Shown here one piece after another: positions 39,905 to 47,995 of a DNA stretch of 64,000 bases; the stretch's first letter is position 1; each line of letters begins with the position of its first letter. Source of the DNA: Nocardioides sp. T2.26MG-1 (GTDB lineage Bacteria > Actinomycetota > Actinomycetes > Propionibacteriales > Nocardioidaceae); contig NZ_CATNLZ010000009.1 of assembly GCF_950101795.1 (NCBI RefSeq), positions 1 to 64,000 of the forward strand, written 5' to 3'. The translations under genes and the position numbers were made by a program. A model generated the notes under the pieces. It was not told the DNA's origin. It searched no databases and worked only from the letters and a program-made list of their open reading frames with translations.

Positions 39905-39977
39905 CTCCCCCGGTTGGACTCGAACCAACAACCCTCCGGTTAACAGCCGAATGCTCTGCCAGTTGAGCTACAGGGGA
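39905..39977 (-). tRNA. tRNA-Asn (GTT)
   Basis: The 73-nt cloverleaf starts TCCCCTGTAGCTCAACTGGC and ends near GGTTCGAGTCCAACCGGGGGA with G as discriminator base. The anticodon loop CTGTTAA gives GTT, asparagine. CCA is not encoded. It is followed by the 16-bp hairpin at 39856-39896. Confidence 0.95.
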
Positions 39978-40071
39978 TCGGTGCAGCCCGCACAGGTTAG
40001 CAATCCGGCTGCGCGAGGGAAAATCCGCCTCGCAGCTCGGTCCGGGCGGAGCCCGGGACGAGCGTCAGCGA

Positions 40072-40141
40072 GGCTGGTCGAGGAGGCTCGGCTGCGATCA
40101 GCGCGTCAGCGCGGAGCGCAGCGAGCCGTCTCGAAACCACC
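40072..40141. repeat. Degenerate copy of a dispersed hairpin-forming repeat
   Basis: This stretch in the gap between tRNA-Asn and the gene at 40228 reads GGCTGGTCGAGGAGGCTCGG ... GCAGCGAGCCGTCTCGAAAC plus CACC. It shares the CGAGG/CGAAACCACC ends and GCGCAGCGAGCC core with the 39-bp repeats at 44562-44874. It looks like a longer relative in the 250-nt non-coding gap. No gene is seen in 39978-40227. Confidence 0.55.
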
Positions 40142-40227
40142 CCGCCGGTCCCCTCGAGACACCTGGAATGGCTGCTCGGGGGGCCGGACCGCAGCCACTT
40201 CTGGTGCCTCGACGGGGAGGCGGACCC

Positions 40228-40749
40228 TCAGACGGGCCCGACCTCCTGCTGCGCCGCCGCGAGCGCCTCGGCGGCGAGCCGGCGCACCTCGGGGTCGTCG
40301 GGGTCGACGCCCTCGTCGAACTCGTAGACCCACTGCACGGGCCGGTCGCCGCGCGGCGCCCGCCGGGCGATGACCCGCAGACCGCGCCGGCCGTCGATGC
40401 GCACGTGCCGCTGCAGCACGATGCTGGCGGTGACCCGCTCGCGGACCAGCTCGAGCAGGCGGGCGGGCTCCTCGATGGTGAACCGGTGCTCGGGGCGCAC
40501 CTCGCCCCAGCTGCCGACCTCGGTCACCCGCAGCACCGAGGACTCCTGGTCCCAGTCGGCGGCCTCGACGTCCTCCCAGGGGATCCGGACGGTCTCGCTG
40601 AGCTCGAACGACCGGCCCGCGCGGGACCGCACCAGGTAGAGCGCGTCGCGGGTGCCGCCCAGGTGCCCCTCGACGGCGGCCGTGTCGGCGAGCAGCCGCT
40701 CGCCGCGCTCGACCCGGATCGGCGGCCGCTCGCGGCGGCGGAGCCTCAC
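40228..40749 (-). CDS. Conserved hypothetical protein coupled to dnaG
   Basis: This 173-residue protein has an Arg-rich start (RLRRRERPPIRVERGERLLAD), alternating strands (GTRDALYLVRS, VRIPWEDVEAADWDQESSVL) and an acidic Ala-rich end. The GTG start overlaps the dnaG stop by 4 nt, so it is co-translated with the primase gene. No family motif was recognised; it resembles small soluble proteins found after dnaG in related actinobacteria. The longer frame through dnaG is a shadow. Confidence 0.75.
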   Translation of the reverse strand: MRLRRRERPPIRVERGERLLADTAAVEGHLGGTRDALYLVRSRAGRSFELSETVRIPWEDVEAADWDQESSVLRVTEVGSWGEVRPEHRFTIEEPARLLELVRERVTASIVLQRHVRIDGRRGLRVIARRAPRGDRPVQWVYEFDEGVDPDDPEVRRLAAEALAAAQQEVGPV

Positions 40750-42620
40750 GACGCGCCCCCGGCGAGGCGGTCGCGCAGGGCCCGGCGGTGCGCCTCGAGG
40801 GCGGCGAGCTCCCCGAACATCTTGTTGAACTCCTCGGCGTGCTCGACGGGGTTGGTGCGCTGCAGCTTGGACTTGATCTCGGCGATCCGGCGGGCCGCGG
40901 TGAGCTCGAGCAGCCGGAAGACGTGCTGGCCGACGTACGCCGCGTCCGGCTCCTTCTTGAGCGGCTCGACCGCGAGGGCGCTGATCACCGACGACACGGC
41001 CGGGTCGGTGGCGGCATCGCGCAGCCGGCTCGCCCAGCCGGCGTCGCCCGCGCCGGCGCCGGGACCGCCGGCCGCGGCGACCAGCTCCCAGACCGCGCGG
41101 TAGGTCGGGTGGGTGAAGTCGTTGACGCCGATGTCGCCGGTGCTGCGGCCGATCGTCATCGGGTGCTGGATGACCAGCTGCAGCGTCTCGCGCTCGGTGG
41201 CGAACCGCGGGTCGCGCAGGTCGGGTACGGCGGACCGGGGCGGCGGCTCGGTCTGCGTGGTGGCAGTGGCGCCGGCGCGCTGGTCCTGGCTGGGGCGCCG
41301 GTGGGCGGCGCGGCGTACCTCGGCGCGCGCCTCCTCGGGGTCGAGCCCGATCATCCCGCCGAGCTCGCGCGCGAACGCGTCGACCTTGGACTTGTCGCGG
41401 ATGCTCGACACGAGCCGGGCGCCCTCGCGCAGGGCGTCGATGCGCCCGTCGGCGCGGTCGAGGTCGTACTTGCCGACCACGTTGGCGAGCACGAAGCGGT
41501 ACAGCGGCACCCGGCGGGCGACCAGCTCGCGGACCGCGGCGTCGCCCTTCTGGATGCGCAGGTCGCAGGGGTCGAGCCCGTCCGGCTCGACGGCGACGTA
41601 CGTCTGGGAGACGAAGTTCTGGTCGCCGCCGAACGCGCGGAGTGCGGCCTTCTGGCCGGCGGCGTCGCCGTCGAAGGTGAAGATCACCTCGCCGCGGAAC
41701 TCCTCGTGGTCGTTGAGGAACCGGCGCAGCACGCGGGAGTGGTCCTCGCCGAACGCCGTGCCGCAGGTCGCGACCGCGGTGGTGACCCCGGCCAGGTGAC
41801 AGGCCATCACGTCGGTGTAGCCCTCGACGATCACCGCCCGGGACTGTCGGCCGATCTCGCGGCGGGCCAGGTCGATGCCGTAGAGCACCTGGCTCTTCTT
41901 GTAGATCGGGGTCTCGGAGGTGTTGAGGTACTTGGCGTCGATCCGGTCGTCGTCGAAGATCCGGCGGGCGCCGAAGCCGATCGTGTCGCCGCTCGCGTCG
42001 CGGATCGGCCACAGCAGCCGGCCGCGGAAGCGGTCGTAGCCCGAGGGGCCGACCAGCCCGCCGACGGTCATCTCCTCGTTGGTGAAGCCCTTCTGGCGCA
42101 ACAGGTTCTTCAGCGCGTCGCCCGAGCGCGGGGCGAAGCCGACGCCGAAGTGCTCGGCCGCCCCCTGGTCGAAGCCGCGCTCCCCCAGGAACTGCCGGGC
42201 GACCAGCGCGTCGGCGGTGGCCAACTGCTCGGCGTAGAACGTCTGCGCGACCTGGTGCGCCTCGATGAGCCGGCGCCGCGGCGGGCCCTTGGGGCGGTCC
42301 TCACGGATGTCGCCCTCCTCGCGGCGCAGCTGGACGCCGTACTTGTCCGCGAGCCGCTCGACCGCCTCGCCGAACGTCAGGCCGTCGATCTTCATCAGGA
42401 ACGTGATGACGTCCCCGCCCTCGGAGCAGCCGAAGCAATGGAAGAATCCACGGGCCGGGTTGACGTTGAACGACGGCGACTTCTCGTCGTGGAAGGGGCA
42501 GAGTCCCTTCTGGGAGCCGCCGCCGGCGTTGCGGAGCGTGACGTACTGACCGATGACCTCGTCGATGCGCGCCTTCTCCCGCACCAAGGAGATGTCGTCC
42601 TCGCGGATCCGGCCTGCCAC
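40746..42620 (-). CDS. dnaG: DNA primase
   Basis: The 624-residue primase makes RNA primers at the replication fork. It has an N-terminal CHC2 zinc finger (CPFHDEKSPSFN...FHCFGC, about 40-64), then the primase core with the TOPRIM motif VIVEGYTDV and FTFDGDAAG. A C-terminal helical region would contact DnaB. The start is the GTG at 42620; the longer open frame to the right (to 44894) runs antisense to other genes and has shadow composition. The GTGA overlap couples it with the downstream hypothetical gene. Confidence 0.96.
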   Translation of the reverse strand: MAGRIREDDISLVREKARIDEVIGQYVTLRNAGGGSQKGLCPFHDEKSPSFNVNPARGFFHCFGCSEGGDVITFLMKIDGLTFGEAVERLADKYGVQLRREEGDIREDRPKGPPRRRLIEAHQVAQTFYAEQLATADALVARQFLGERGFDQGAAEHFGVGFAPRSGDALKNLLRQKGFTNEEMTVGGLVGPSGYDRFRGRLLWPIRDASGDTIGFGARRIFDDDRIDAKYLNTSETPIYKKSQVLYGIDLARREIGRQSRAVIVEGYTDVMACHLAGVTTAVATCGTAFGEDHSRVLRRFLNDHEEFRGEVIFTFDGDAAGQKAALRAFGGDQNFVSQTYVAVEPDGLDPCDLRIQKGDAAVRELVARRVPLYRFVLANVVGKYDLDRADGRIDALREGARLVSSIRDKSKVDAFARELGGMIGLDPEEARAEVRRAAHRRPSQDQRAGATATTQTEPPPRSAVPDLRDPRFATERETLQLVIQHPMTIGRSTGDIGVNDFTHPTYRAVWELVAAAGGPGAGAGDAGWASRLRDAATDPAVSSVISALAVEPLKKEPDAAYVGQHVFRLLELTAARRIAEIKSKLQRTNPVEHAEEFNKMFGELAALEAHRRALRDRLAGGAS

Positions 42621-42704
42621 GTGGCGGAGTCTACGGGGGCGGCGACCGCCTTCCCCCACTGCTCCACAGCCCCGCGGAGCGGCCGGCCCCGCGATACTGG
42701 GACG

Positions 42705-43046
42705 GTGACCGCGGACCCCGGACTCGCCGAGCGCGCCGCCGCGCTGCGCGCCGACGCCGAGGCCCAGCTCACCGCCCTCGCGGGCGGCGCGTCCTTGTGC
42801 AGCATCGCCCGCTCGGGGGCCGCCTTCCCGGGCGGGAAGTACCAGGAGGGACGTGCGTCCGCCGCGGCGACGCTGCTGCGAGAGCTGCGGCGCGGACTCG
42901 AGGAGGCCGAGGCCCTCGACGCTGCACGCAGTCGCTGGCTCGCCGTGGCGCCGGAGCGGCTGCGGGCCGCGCCCGACTGGCGGGCGTACGGCGAGGGCGG
43001 CGACGACGCCCTGGCCGAGCTCGCCGGCCCCGACGCGGCTCAGTAG
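42705..43046 (+). CDS. Small conserved protein divergent from dnaG, function unknown
   Basis: This 113-residue, Ala-rich, mostly helical protein has SLCSIARSGAAFPGGKYQEG near its middle and a helix LLRELRRGLEEAEALDAARS. It begins with GTG at 42705, 85 nt from the dnaG start, so the two share a divergent promoter region. Its stop overlaps the convergent dehydrogenase by 7 bp. No domain was recognised. Confidence 0.65.
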   Translation: MTADPGLAERAAALRADAEAQLTALAGGASLCSIARSGAAFPGGKYQEGRASAAATLLRELRRGLEEAEALDAARSRWLAVAPERLRAAPDWRAYGEGGDDALAELAGPDAAQ

Positions 43047-43954
43047 GCGCCGGACGTCACGTTCGCCAGCGGCTCGCCCGCGGCGTACCGGTGGAGCTGG
43101 TCGCGGACCAGGCGGTGCGCCCGCGGCCACATCGCGCTGCTCGCCCCGCCGACGTGCGGGGAGATCAGCAGGTTCGGCGCGTCCCAGAGGGCATGGTCCT
43201 CGGGCAGCGGCTCGGGGTCGGTGACGTCGAGGGCGGCGTGGATCCTCCCCTGGTCCAGCGCCTCGAGGAGCGCCGGCGTGTCGAGGACCGCGCCGCGGGC
43301 GACGTTGACGAGGAGCGCGCCGTCTTTCATCGCGGCCAGGAAGCCCGCGTCGACCAGGCCCCGGGTCTCGTCGGTGAGGGGTACGACGAGCACCACGACG
43401 TCGGCGTCCGGCAGCAGCACGGGCAGCTCGTCGATGCCGTGCACCCCGTCGCGGGCGGTGCGGGCGACCTTGACGACCTCGACCTCGAACGGCAGCAGGC
43501 GGCGTTCGATCGCCGCACCGATCGCGCCGTACCCCACCAGCAGGACGCGCCTGTCGGCGAGCGCGGGCCGCCAGGCGGGTGCCCACGTGTGGCGGTCCTG
43601 GGCCCGGACGAAGTCCGGCACGCCACGCAGGCTGCTCAGGATCAGCGTCAGTGCGAGCTCGGCGGTGGAGGTGTCGTGGATGCCGCGGCCGTTGCAGAGC
43701 GTCACGCCCGCGGGGACGCTGCCGCGCAGGTTGTCGACGCCGGCGGTCAGCGTCTGCACGACCTCGAGGCTCCTCATCAGGGGCAGCACCTCGGCCACCC
43801 GACTGCCGACCTGGTACGGCGGCACGTAGAACCGCACCTGGCCCACCGAGTCCGGCACGCGCTCGGTGGGGTCGACCACCTCGTAGCGCAACCCACCCGG
43901 CGGATCGCCGAGGTCGGCGGGGTCGAACGGCAGCCACACCAGTCGATCGCTCAC
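43040..43954 (-). CDS. D-2-hydroxyacid dehydrogenase (NAD-binding)
   Basis: This 304-residue member of the D-isomer 2-hydroxyacid dehydrogenase family has the Rossmann motif VLLVGYGAIGAAIERRL (about 141-157), the signature LLVNVARGAVLDTPALLEAL with catalytic Arg, the DVTDPEPLPEDHALWDAPN segment with the acidic partner and the late histidine in LISPHVGGASS. It reduces 2-oxo acids with NAD(P)H or the reverse. Start is GTG at 43954. Substrate is unknown. Confidence 0.88.
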   Translation of the reverse strand: MSDRLVWLPFDPADLGDPPGGLRYEVVDPTERVPDSVGQVRFYVPPYQVGSRVAEVLPLMRSLEVVQTLTAGVDNLRGSVPAGVTLCNGRGIHDTSTAELALTLILSSLRGVPDFVRAQDRHTWAPAWRPALADRRVLLVGYGAIGAAIERRLLPFEVEVVKVARTARDGVHGIDELPVLLPDADVVVLVVPLTDETRGLVDAGFLAAMKDGALLVNVARGAVLDTPALLEALDQGRIHAALDVTDPEPLPEDHALWDAPNLLISPHVGGASSAMWPRAHRLVRDQLHRYAAGEPLANVTSGAY

Positions 43955-44000
43955 GACTGCCGAGCCTACGGCGCACTGCGGATCGGTAACCTCGCTCCCC

Positions 44001-44552
44001 ATGGCACGCCTGATCCACCTCAACGGCCCGCCTGGCATCGGGAAGTCGACGCTCGCCCGGCGATACGTCGAGGAGCACCACGGCGTCCTCAACTGCGACA
44101 TCGACGTGCTGCGCACGCTGATCGGCGGGTGGGCCGACGACTTCGGAATGGCCGGCGAGCTCATCCGGCCGGCCGCGCTCGCGATGATCGGGGCCTACCT
44201 CCGCTCGGGCCACGACGTGGTCCTCCCCCAGATGCTGCATGACCCTCACGAGGTTGACCGCTTCCACCGCGCCGCCCACGACGCCGGTGCTGAGGTGGCC
44301 GAGCTGTTCCTGATGGACGACCTGGATGCGTGCCTCGAGAGGTTCACCCGCCGCGGCGCCGACGGCCCGGCCGACCCCTGGCACCAGCAGGTGCGGGCGA
44401 TCGTCGCCAGCCTCGGTGGGGACGACGAGCTCGCTCGCTGCCACGCCGCGCTCCACGAGCTGCTCGCCACCCGTCCGGGCGCGCAGGTCATCCGCAGCGT
44501 GGAGGGCGATGCCGACGGCAGCTACCGGGAGCTGCTCGCGGCGCTCGCGTAG
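44001..44552 (+). CDS. P-loop nucleotide kinase-like ATPase
   Basis: The 183-residue protein has Walker A HLNGPPGIGKST (residues 6-17) and a DID motif in CDIDVLRTLIG, with a lid-like segment RFTRRGADGPADPWH. This is the layout of small-molecule or nucleotide kinases of the AAA_33/zeta-toxin type. The phosphorylated substrate is unknown. It stands alone; the repeat-rich gap follows. Confidence 0.8.
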   Translation: MARLIHLNGPPGIGKSTLARRYVEEHHGVLNCDIDVLRTLIGGWADDFGMAGELIRPAALAMIGAYLRSGHDVVLPQMLHDPHEVDRFHRAAHDAGAEVAELFLMDDLDACLERFTRRGADGPADPWHQQVRAIVASLGGDDELARCHAALHELLATRPGAQVIRSVEGDADGSYRELLAALA

Positions 44553-44561
44553 GCACGTGCC

Positions 44562-44600
44562 GGTGGTTGAGGTGCGAGCACAGCGAGCCCCGAACGCACC
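44562..44600. repeat. Repeat family A, copy 1 (39 bp)
   Basis: Begins GGTGGTTGAGGTGCGAGC and ends CGAGCCCCGAACGCACC. It is the most diverged of three 39-bp copies in this gap. The family consensus has complementary ends (GGTGGTTGAGG ... CCTCGAAACCACC) able to form a hairpin with a two-base bulge. Confidence 0.75.
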
Positions 44601-44601
44601 C

Positions 44602-44640
44602 GGCGGTTGAGGTGCGAGCGGAGCGAGCCTCGAAACCACC
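44602..44640. repeat. Repeat family A, copy 2 (39 bp)
   Basis: GGCGGTTGAGGTGCGAGCGG followed by AGCGAGCCTCGAAACCACC. It lies 1 bp after copy 1 in direct orientation and differs from copy 3 by only two bases. Confidence 0.8.
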
Positions 44641-44660
44641 GGAACCCAGTGACACTCGAC

Positions 44661-44700
44661 CTCCAGGCCCGCGGCGGTTGCGGTCCCTGGCAGCGAAGAC
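44661..44700. repeat. Repeat family B, short copy 1
   Basis: CTCCAGGCCCGCGGCGGTTG then CGGTCCCTGGCAGCGAAGAC. It matches the first 40 bp of the longer B copies at 44739 and 44892, then diverges. Confidence 0.6.
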
Positions 44701-44738
44701 GGGTACGGCGCGCTTCTGGTCGCCGTCGACGGCCGGCC

Positions 44739-44827
44739 TTCAGGCCCGCTCGGGGTTGCGGTCCTTGGCAGCGAAGCGGTGCAGGTCCGCCACGGGTCGC
44801 CCGCCGCTGCCGGCTCCCCGACCGCCA
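44739..44827. repeat. Repeat family B, copy 2 (about 89 bp)
   Basis: Shares CAGG-CCGCT-GGGGTTGCGG, CTTGGCAGC and then GGTCCGCCACGGGTCGCCCG, CCGCTGCCGGCT-CCCGACCG with copy 3 at about 90 per cent identity by eye. It is directly followed by a family A copy. Confidence 0.75.
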
Positions 44828-44835
44828 CCTCCGCC

Positions 44836-44874
44836 GGTGGTTGAGGTGCGAGCGCAGCGAGCCTCGAAACCACC
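44836..44874. repeat. Repeat family A, copy 3 (39 bp)
   Basis: GGTGGTTGAGGTGCGAGCGC followed by AGCGAGCCTCGAAACCACC. It is the copy with the best complementary ends and sits between B copies 2 and 3. Confidence 0.8.
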
Positions 44875-44891
44875 GGGCCGGTGATCCTCGG

Positions 44892-44982
44892 CATTCAGGT
44901 CCGCTGGGGTTGCGGTCCCTTGGCAGCAAAACGGTGAAGGTCCGCCACGGGTCGCCCGCCGCTGCCGGCTTCCCGACCGCCG
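44892..44982. repeat. Repeat family B, copy 3 (about 91 bp)
   Basis: Direct repeat of 44739-44827, offset about 153 bp. It ends 27 bp before the SOS-type promoter of the HNH gene. The gap 44553-45009 holds no gene, only these repeats. Confidence 0.75.
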
Positions 44983-45009
44983 CCCCGAAAACTCAGCCCC
45001 ACCAACATA

Positions 45010-45039
45010 TTGACATCTCGAACACCTGTTCGATAGACT
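45010..45039 (+). promoter_or_regulatory. SOS-controlled promoter with a perfect LexA box
   Basis: TTGACA (45010-45015) and TAGACT (45034-45039), 18 nt apart, flank TCGAACACCTGTTCGA (45018-45033). That sequence is a perfect match to the actinobacterial LexA box TCGAAC-N4-GTTCGA. LexA bound here would cover the promoter spacer and block transcription until DNA damage. The promoter is 31 nt upstream of the HNH gene start. Confidence 0.88.
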
Positions 45040-45070
45040 GTCGCCACGACCTTGCAACTCGGGAGTGGCG

Positions 45071-46315
45071 ATGACCGCACAAGCGAACCCCCACCACCAG
45101 GTCACGCACGCCGTCACCCAGATCCACACCCTCCTCGACCAGGTCACCGACTCCTCGCTGTGGTCCATGGACACCACCGAGACCGCCCACACCCTGACCG
45201 AGCTCACCCGCGCCGCCGCGCGGCTCGCCGAGGTCGAGGCCCGCGTCGCCGCCCACGCCGACACCGTGGGGGTCGCCGAGCAGGTCGGCGCCACGTCGGT
45301 GGCGAACTGGTGGGCCCATGAGACCCGGATGACCCGCACCGAGGCCCACCGCAAGACCCGCCTCGCCACCGGCCTCGAAACCCACCAGCCCGTCCACCAC
45401 GCCCTCGCCGCCGGGGACCTGCTCGTCGACCAGGCCCGGGTGATCATCCGCGCCGTCGAGGACCTCCCCGACCACCTCGACCCCGAGCTCGTCGCCCAGG
45501 CCGAACAGCACCTGGTCGACCAAGCCGCGCACTTCGACGCCGTCGCCCTGCGCCACCTCGGCAAAGGACTCCTGCACGTCATCGACCCCGAAGCCGCCGA
45601 CGCACACGAAGCTAAGCTCCTCGAACGCGAAGAACGCGAAGCGGCCATGGCCACCCGGGTCACGATGCGCGAGGACGAGGACGGCACGCTGCGCGGCACG
45701 TTCACCCTCCCCGCCGCCCAAGGCCAGATGTTCAAGAAGCAACTTCTGGCCCTGGCCGCCCCCAAGCACCGCGCTGCGGTCGAAGGCCACCTCGGGGAAC
45801 GCCGGCCCGGCCCGCAGCGGATGGGACAGGCGTTCGTCGAGTGGATCGAGCGCTACCCCACCGACCGGCTCCCTGAGGCCGGCGGCGTCAACGCCACCGT
45901 CGTGGTCACCATCCCGGTCGAGACGTTGCAGGGCGGCCTGAAGCCCGGCACCCTCGACACCGGCGCCGTCATCTCCCCCGGCCAGGCCCGACGGATGGCC
46001 TGTGAGGCCGGGATCCTCCCCCTCGTCCTCGGCGGCACCTCCGAAGTCCTCGACCTCGGCCGCACCCGCCGCTTCCACACCAAAGCCCAGCGCATCGCCA
46101 TCGCCCACCGCGACCGCGGCTGCACCGCCGAAGGCTGCGACGCCCCACCCGGCATGTGCCACACCCACCACGACCCCACCTGGGCCACCGGCGGCAACAC
46201 CAACACCAAACACGGCCGACTGCTCTGCCCAAAACACCACGCCAGAGCCCACGACCCCCACTACACGACCACCCACCTCCCCAACGGCAAGGTCGCCTTC
46301 ACCCGGCGCACATAG
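45071..46315 (+). CDS. DUF222 / HNH endonuclease (13E12 repeat-family type)
   Basis: The 414-residue protein has an N-terminal helical DUF222 region (about 1-300) and a C-terminal HNH nuclease motif (about 350-400: CTAEGCDAPPGMCHTHH, then WATGGNTNTKHGRLLCPKHH), with Cys pairs that would hold a structural metal. These genes are multicopy in Mycobacterium and Nocardioides, and some mycobacterial 13E12 members are DNA-damage induced, which matches the SOS box upstream. ATG 45071 is chosen because GGGAG (45061-45065) lies 5 nt before it, while GTG 45065 overlaps that site. The role, mobile element nuclease or DNA repair, is unsettled. Confidence 0.92.
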   Translation: MTAQANPHHQVTHAVTQIHTLLDQVTDSSLWSMDTTETAHTLTELTRAAARLAEVEARVAAHADTVGVAEQVGATSVANWWAHETRMTRTEAHRKTRLATGLETHQPVHHALAAGDLLVDQARVIIRAVEDLPDHLDPELVAQAEQHLVDQAAHFDAVALRHLGKGLLHVIDPEAADAHEAKLLEREEREAAMATRVTMREDEDGTLRGTFTLPAAQGQMFKKQLLALAAPKHRAAVEGHLGERRPGPQRMGQAFVEWIERYPTDRLPEAGGVNATVVVTIPVETLQGGLKPGTLDTGAVISPGQARRMACEAGILPLVLGGTSEVLDLGRTRRFHTKAQRIAIAHRDRGCTAEGCDAPPGMCHTHHDPTWATGGNTNTKHGRLLCPKHHARAHDPHYTTTHLPNGKVAFTRRT

Positions 46316-46552
46316 ACCGAACCAATCCTCGGCCCCCACCACCACGGACGACCCCCACCCACCCGCAGCCCAACCAACGGCCGCAACCACACTCCCTCGA
46401 GAACCAGGAAGCGGGACCACACACCTGCCCACACGCCTGCCCGCAAGCCGCCCGGCCTCCGCCACCCCGCGCAGGCCGTCAGGCGCACCCCGGGCACAAT
46501 CCGGTTGCCCGGGAATGCGCGCCATGACTTGATCGACCTCGTGAGGATCGTG

Positions 46553-47428
46553 ATGGTGACACCGGACGTCGCCGGTCTGAGCCGCGCGGCGGAGTCGCTC
46601 CGCGAGTGGCAAGTCGACCGCGCGCCGATGCAGCTGCACCCCGGCGACCTGGGGTTCCACTGGCGCGACGGCGCCGAACGCACGGCTGCCGACCTGCGCG
46701 TGTGGTCCCGCGGCGAACGGGTCGTGGCGATCGGGCTGTTGGACGCACCGCAGCTGCTGCGGATGGCCGTCGCCCCCGACCTCCAGAGCGACGACGAGAT
46801 CATCGAGCGCGTCCTCACCGACATCGAGGCGCCCGAGCGCGGAGTGCTGGACGCCGGCACGGCAGTCGTCGAGGCACGCTGCGGTCCGCTGCTCGCGCAG
46901 GGCCTCCTCGAACGGGGGTGGGAGTACGACGAGCCCTGGACGCCGCTCCACCTCGACCTCACCGACCCCGTGCCGCGCTGCGGCCCGCGCGTCGAGACGA
47001 CCGGGCCCGACGGCGCCGCCTTGTGGACCGAGATCCACTGGTCGGCGTTCCGCGGCACGACGATGACCGACGCGGACCGCCGCACGGCGGTCGAGCGCTG
47101 GCAGAACATGGCCGCGAGCCCGCCGTACGCCGACGCCCGCTGCCTGACGGCCTTCGGCGAGGACGGAGAGGCGGTGGCGGTGGCCGGTGTGTGGTCGTCC
47201 GGTCGCGGGCGGCCGGGGCTGCTCGAGCCGATCGGCGTGCGTCCCGAGCACCGCGGACGGGGTCACGGCCGGGCGATCACCCTCGCGGCGGCGGCTGCGC
47301 TCAGAGAGATGGGCGCATCTAGCGCGACCGTGTGCACGCCGAGCGCCAACGTCGGCGCCGTCGCGGCGTACGCCTCAGCGGGCTTCGAGCGTTCCCCGGA
47401 CGCACGCGACCTCCGGCGGGCTGAGTGA
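46553..47428 (+). CDS. GNAT-family acetyltransferase
   Basis: The 291-residue protein has two GNAT-like halves; the C-terminal one carries the acyl-CoA-binding loop VRPEHRGRGHGRAI and the following helix AAAALREMGASSATV. The N-terminal half is diverged. The substrate is unknown. The ATG at 46553 is preceded by GTGAGG with a 6-nt gap; an upstream in-frame TTG at 46505 lacks a site. The 237 nt before it after the HNH gene hold nothing recognisable. Confidence 0.82.
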   Translation: MVTPDVAGLSRAAESLREWQVDRAPMQLHPGDLGFHWRDGAERTAADLRVWSRGERVVAIGLLDAPQLLRMAVAPDLQSDDEIIERVLTDIEAPERGVLDAGTAVVEARCGPLLAQGLLERGWEYDEPWTPLHLDLTDPVPRCGPRVETTGPDGAALWTEIHWSAFRGTTMTDADRRTAVERWQNMAASPPYADARCLTAFGEDGEAVAVAGVWSSGRGRPGLLEPIGVRPEHRGRGHGRAITLAAAAALREMGASSATVCTPSANVGAVAAYASAGFERSPDARDLRRAE

Positions 47429-47443
47429 GACGACCGAAGCTCA

Positions 47444-47995
47444 TCAGCTGCGGGCACGGAGGCGGTCGAACGCCTTCGGCGCGGGGAGCGAGTCGAGTGC
47501 TGCCGCGATGACCGCGGCACACGACTCCGCCGACGTGCTCGTCGTGTCGACCACGATGTCGGCATCTCCGTTCACCAGCGTCTGCGACCGTGCGAGCCCG
47601 ATCGGGCGGTCAGCTCGGGCCCGCTCCCGCCGGTCCAGCTCGTCGGGCGAGCAGCGCACGTCGACCAGCGTCACGTCGTACCCGTCGAGGACGTCGAGCA
47701 GGTCGTCCAGCCGCCACGGCTCGCTGAGCGGGTAGTCCATGACCACGTCGTTGCCCACCGACGCGAGCGCCGCCACCGCTCGGTGGTAGCCGAGCCGGGT
47801 CCGGCGCAGCACGGCGTCGGTCTCGGCGTCGTCGAGGGCGCGGGTGTGGTCGGTCGAGCGCATCGCGCCCAGGGCGTCGACCGGGAAGTGGAACCACGGG
47901 TCCGGGAGCAGGCCGAGCAGCGCTCGCGCGATGCTGCCCTTGCCCGAGCTCGACGCCCCGGTCAGCAGGACGACCCGCCCCCGTCTCGCGGTCAT
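47444..47995 (-). CDS. Chloramphenicol phosphotransferase-like P-loop kinase
   Basis: The 183-residue kinase has Walker A LLTGASSSGKGS (residues 10-21), the HFPVDALGAM segment after it and the DVRCSPDELDRRERARADR block, all as in the chloramphenicol 3-O-phosphotransferase family. Most chromosomal relatives act on unknown small molecules, and resistance cannot be inferred. Its ATG overlaps the dgt stop by 4 nt (ATGA), so it follows dgt in one transcript. Confidence 0.83.
   Translation of the reverse strand: MTARRGRVVLLTGASSSGKGSIARALLGLLPDPWFHFPVDALGAMRSTDHTRALDDAETDAVLRRTRLGYHRAVAALASVGNDVVMDYPLSEPWRLDDLLDVLDGYDVTLVDVRCSPDELDRRERARADRPIGLARSQTLVNGDADIVVDTTSTSAESCAAVIAAALDSLPAPKAFDRLRARS

Noticed and set aside
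40228..42012. 594-codon minus-strand frame covering much of dnaG
   Set aside because: Only its last 173 codons (from GTG 40749) are separate from dnaG; the rest is the dnaG shadow.
42621..44894. N-terminal extension of dnaG into a longer minus-strand frame
   Set aside because: It runs antisense through the dehydrogenase region in a different frame and the repeat region, with shadow composition; GTG 42620 gives a standard-length primase with the zinc finger at the right place.
44553..45009. CRISPR array
   Set aside because: Repeats are two different families of unequal length with no regular spacers, and there are no cas genes.
47444..47995. Chloramphenicol resistance gene
   Set aside because: Family resemblance only; coupled to the housekeeping gene dgt, no resistance context.
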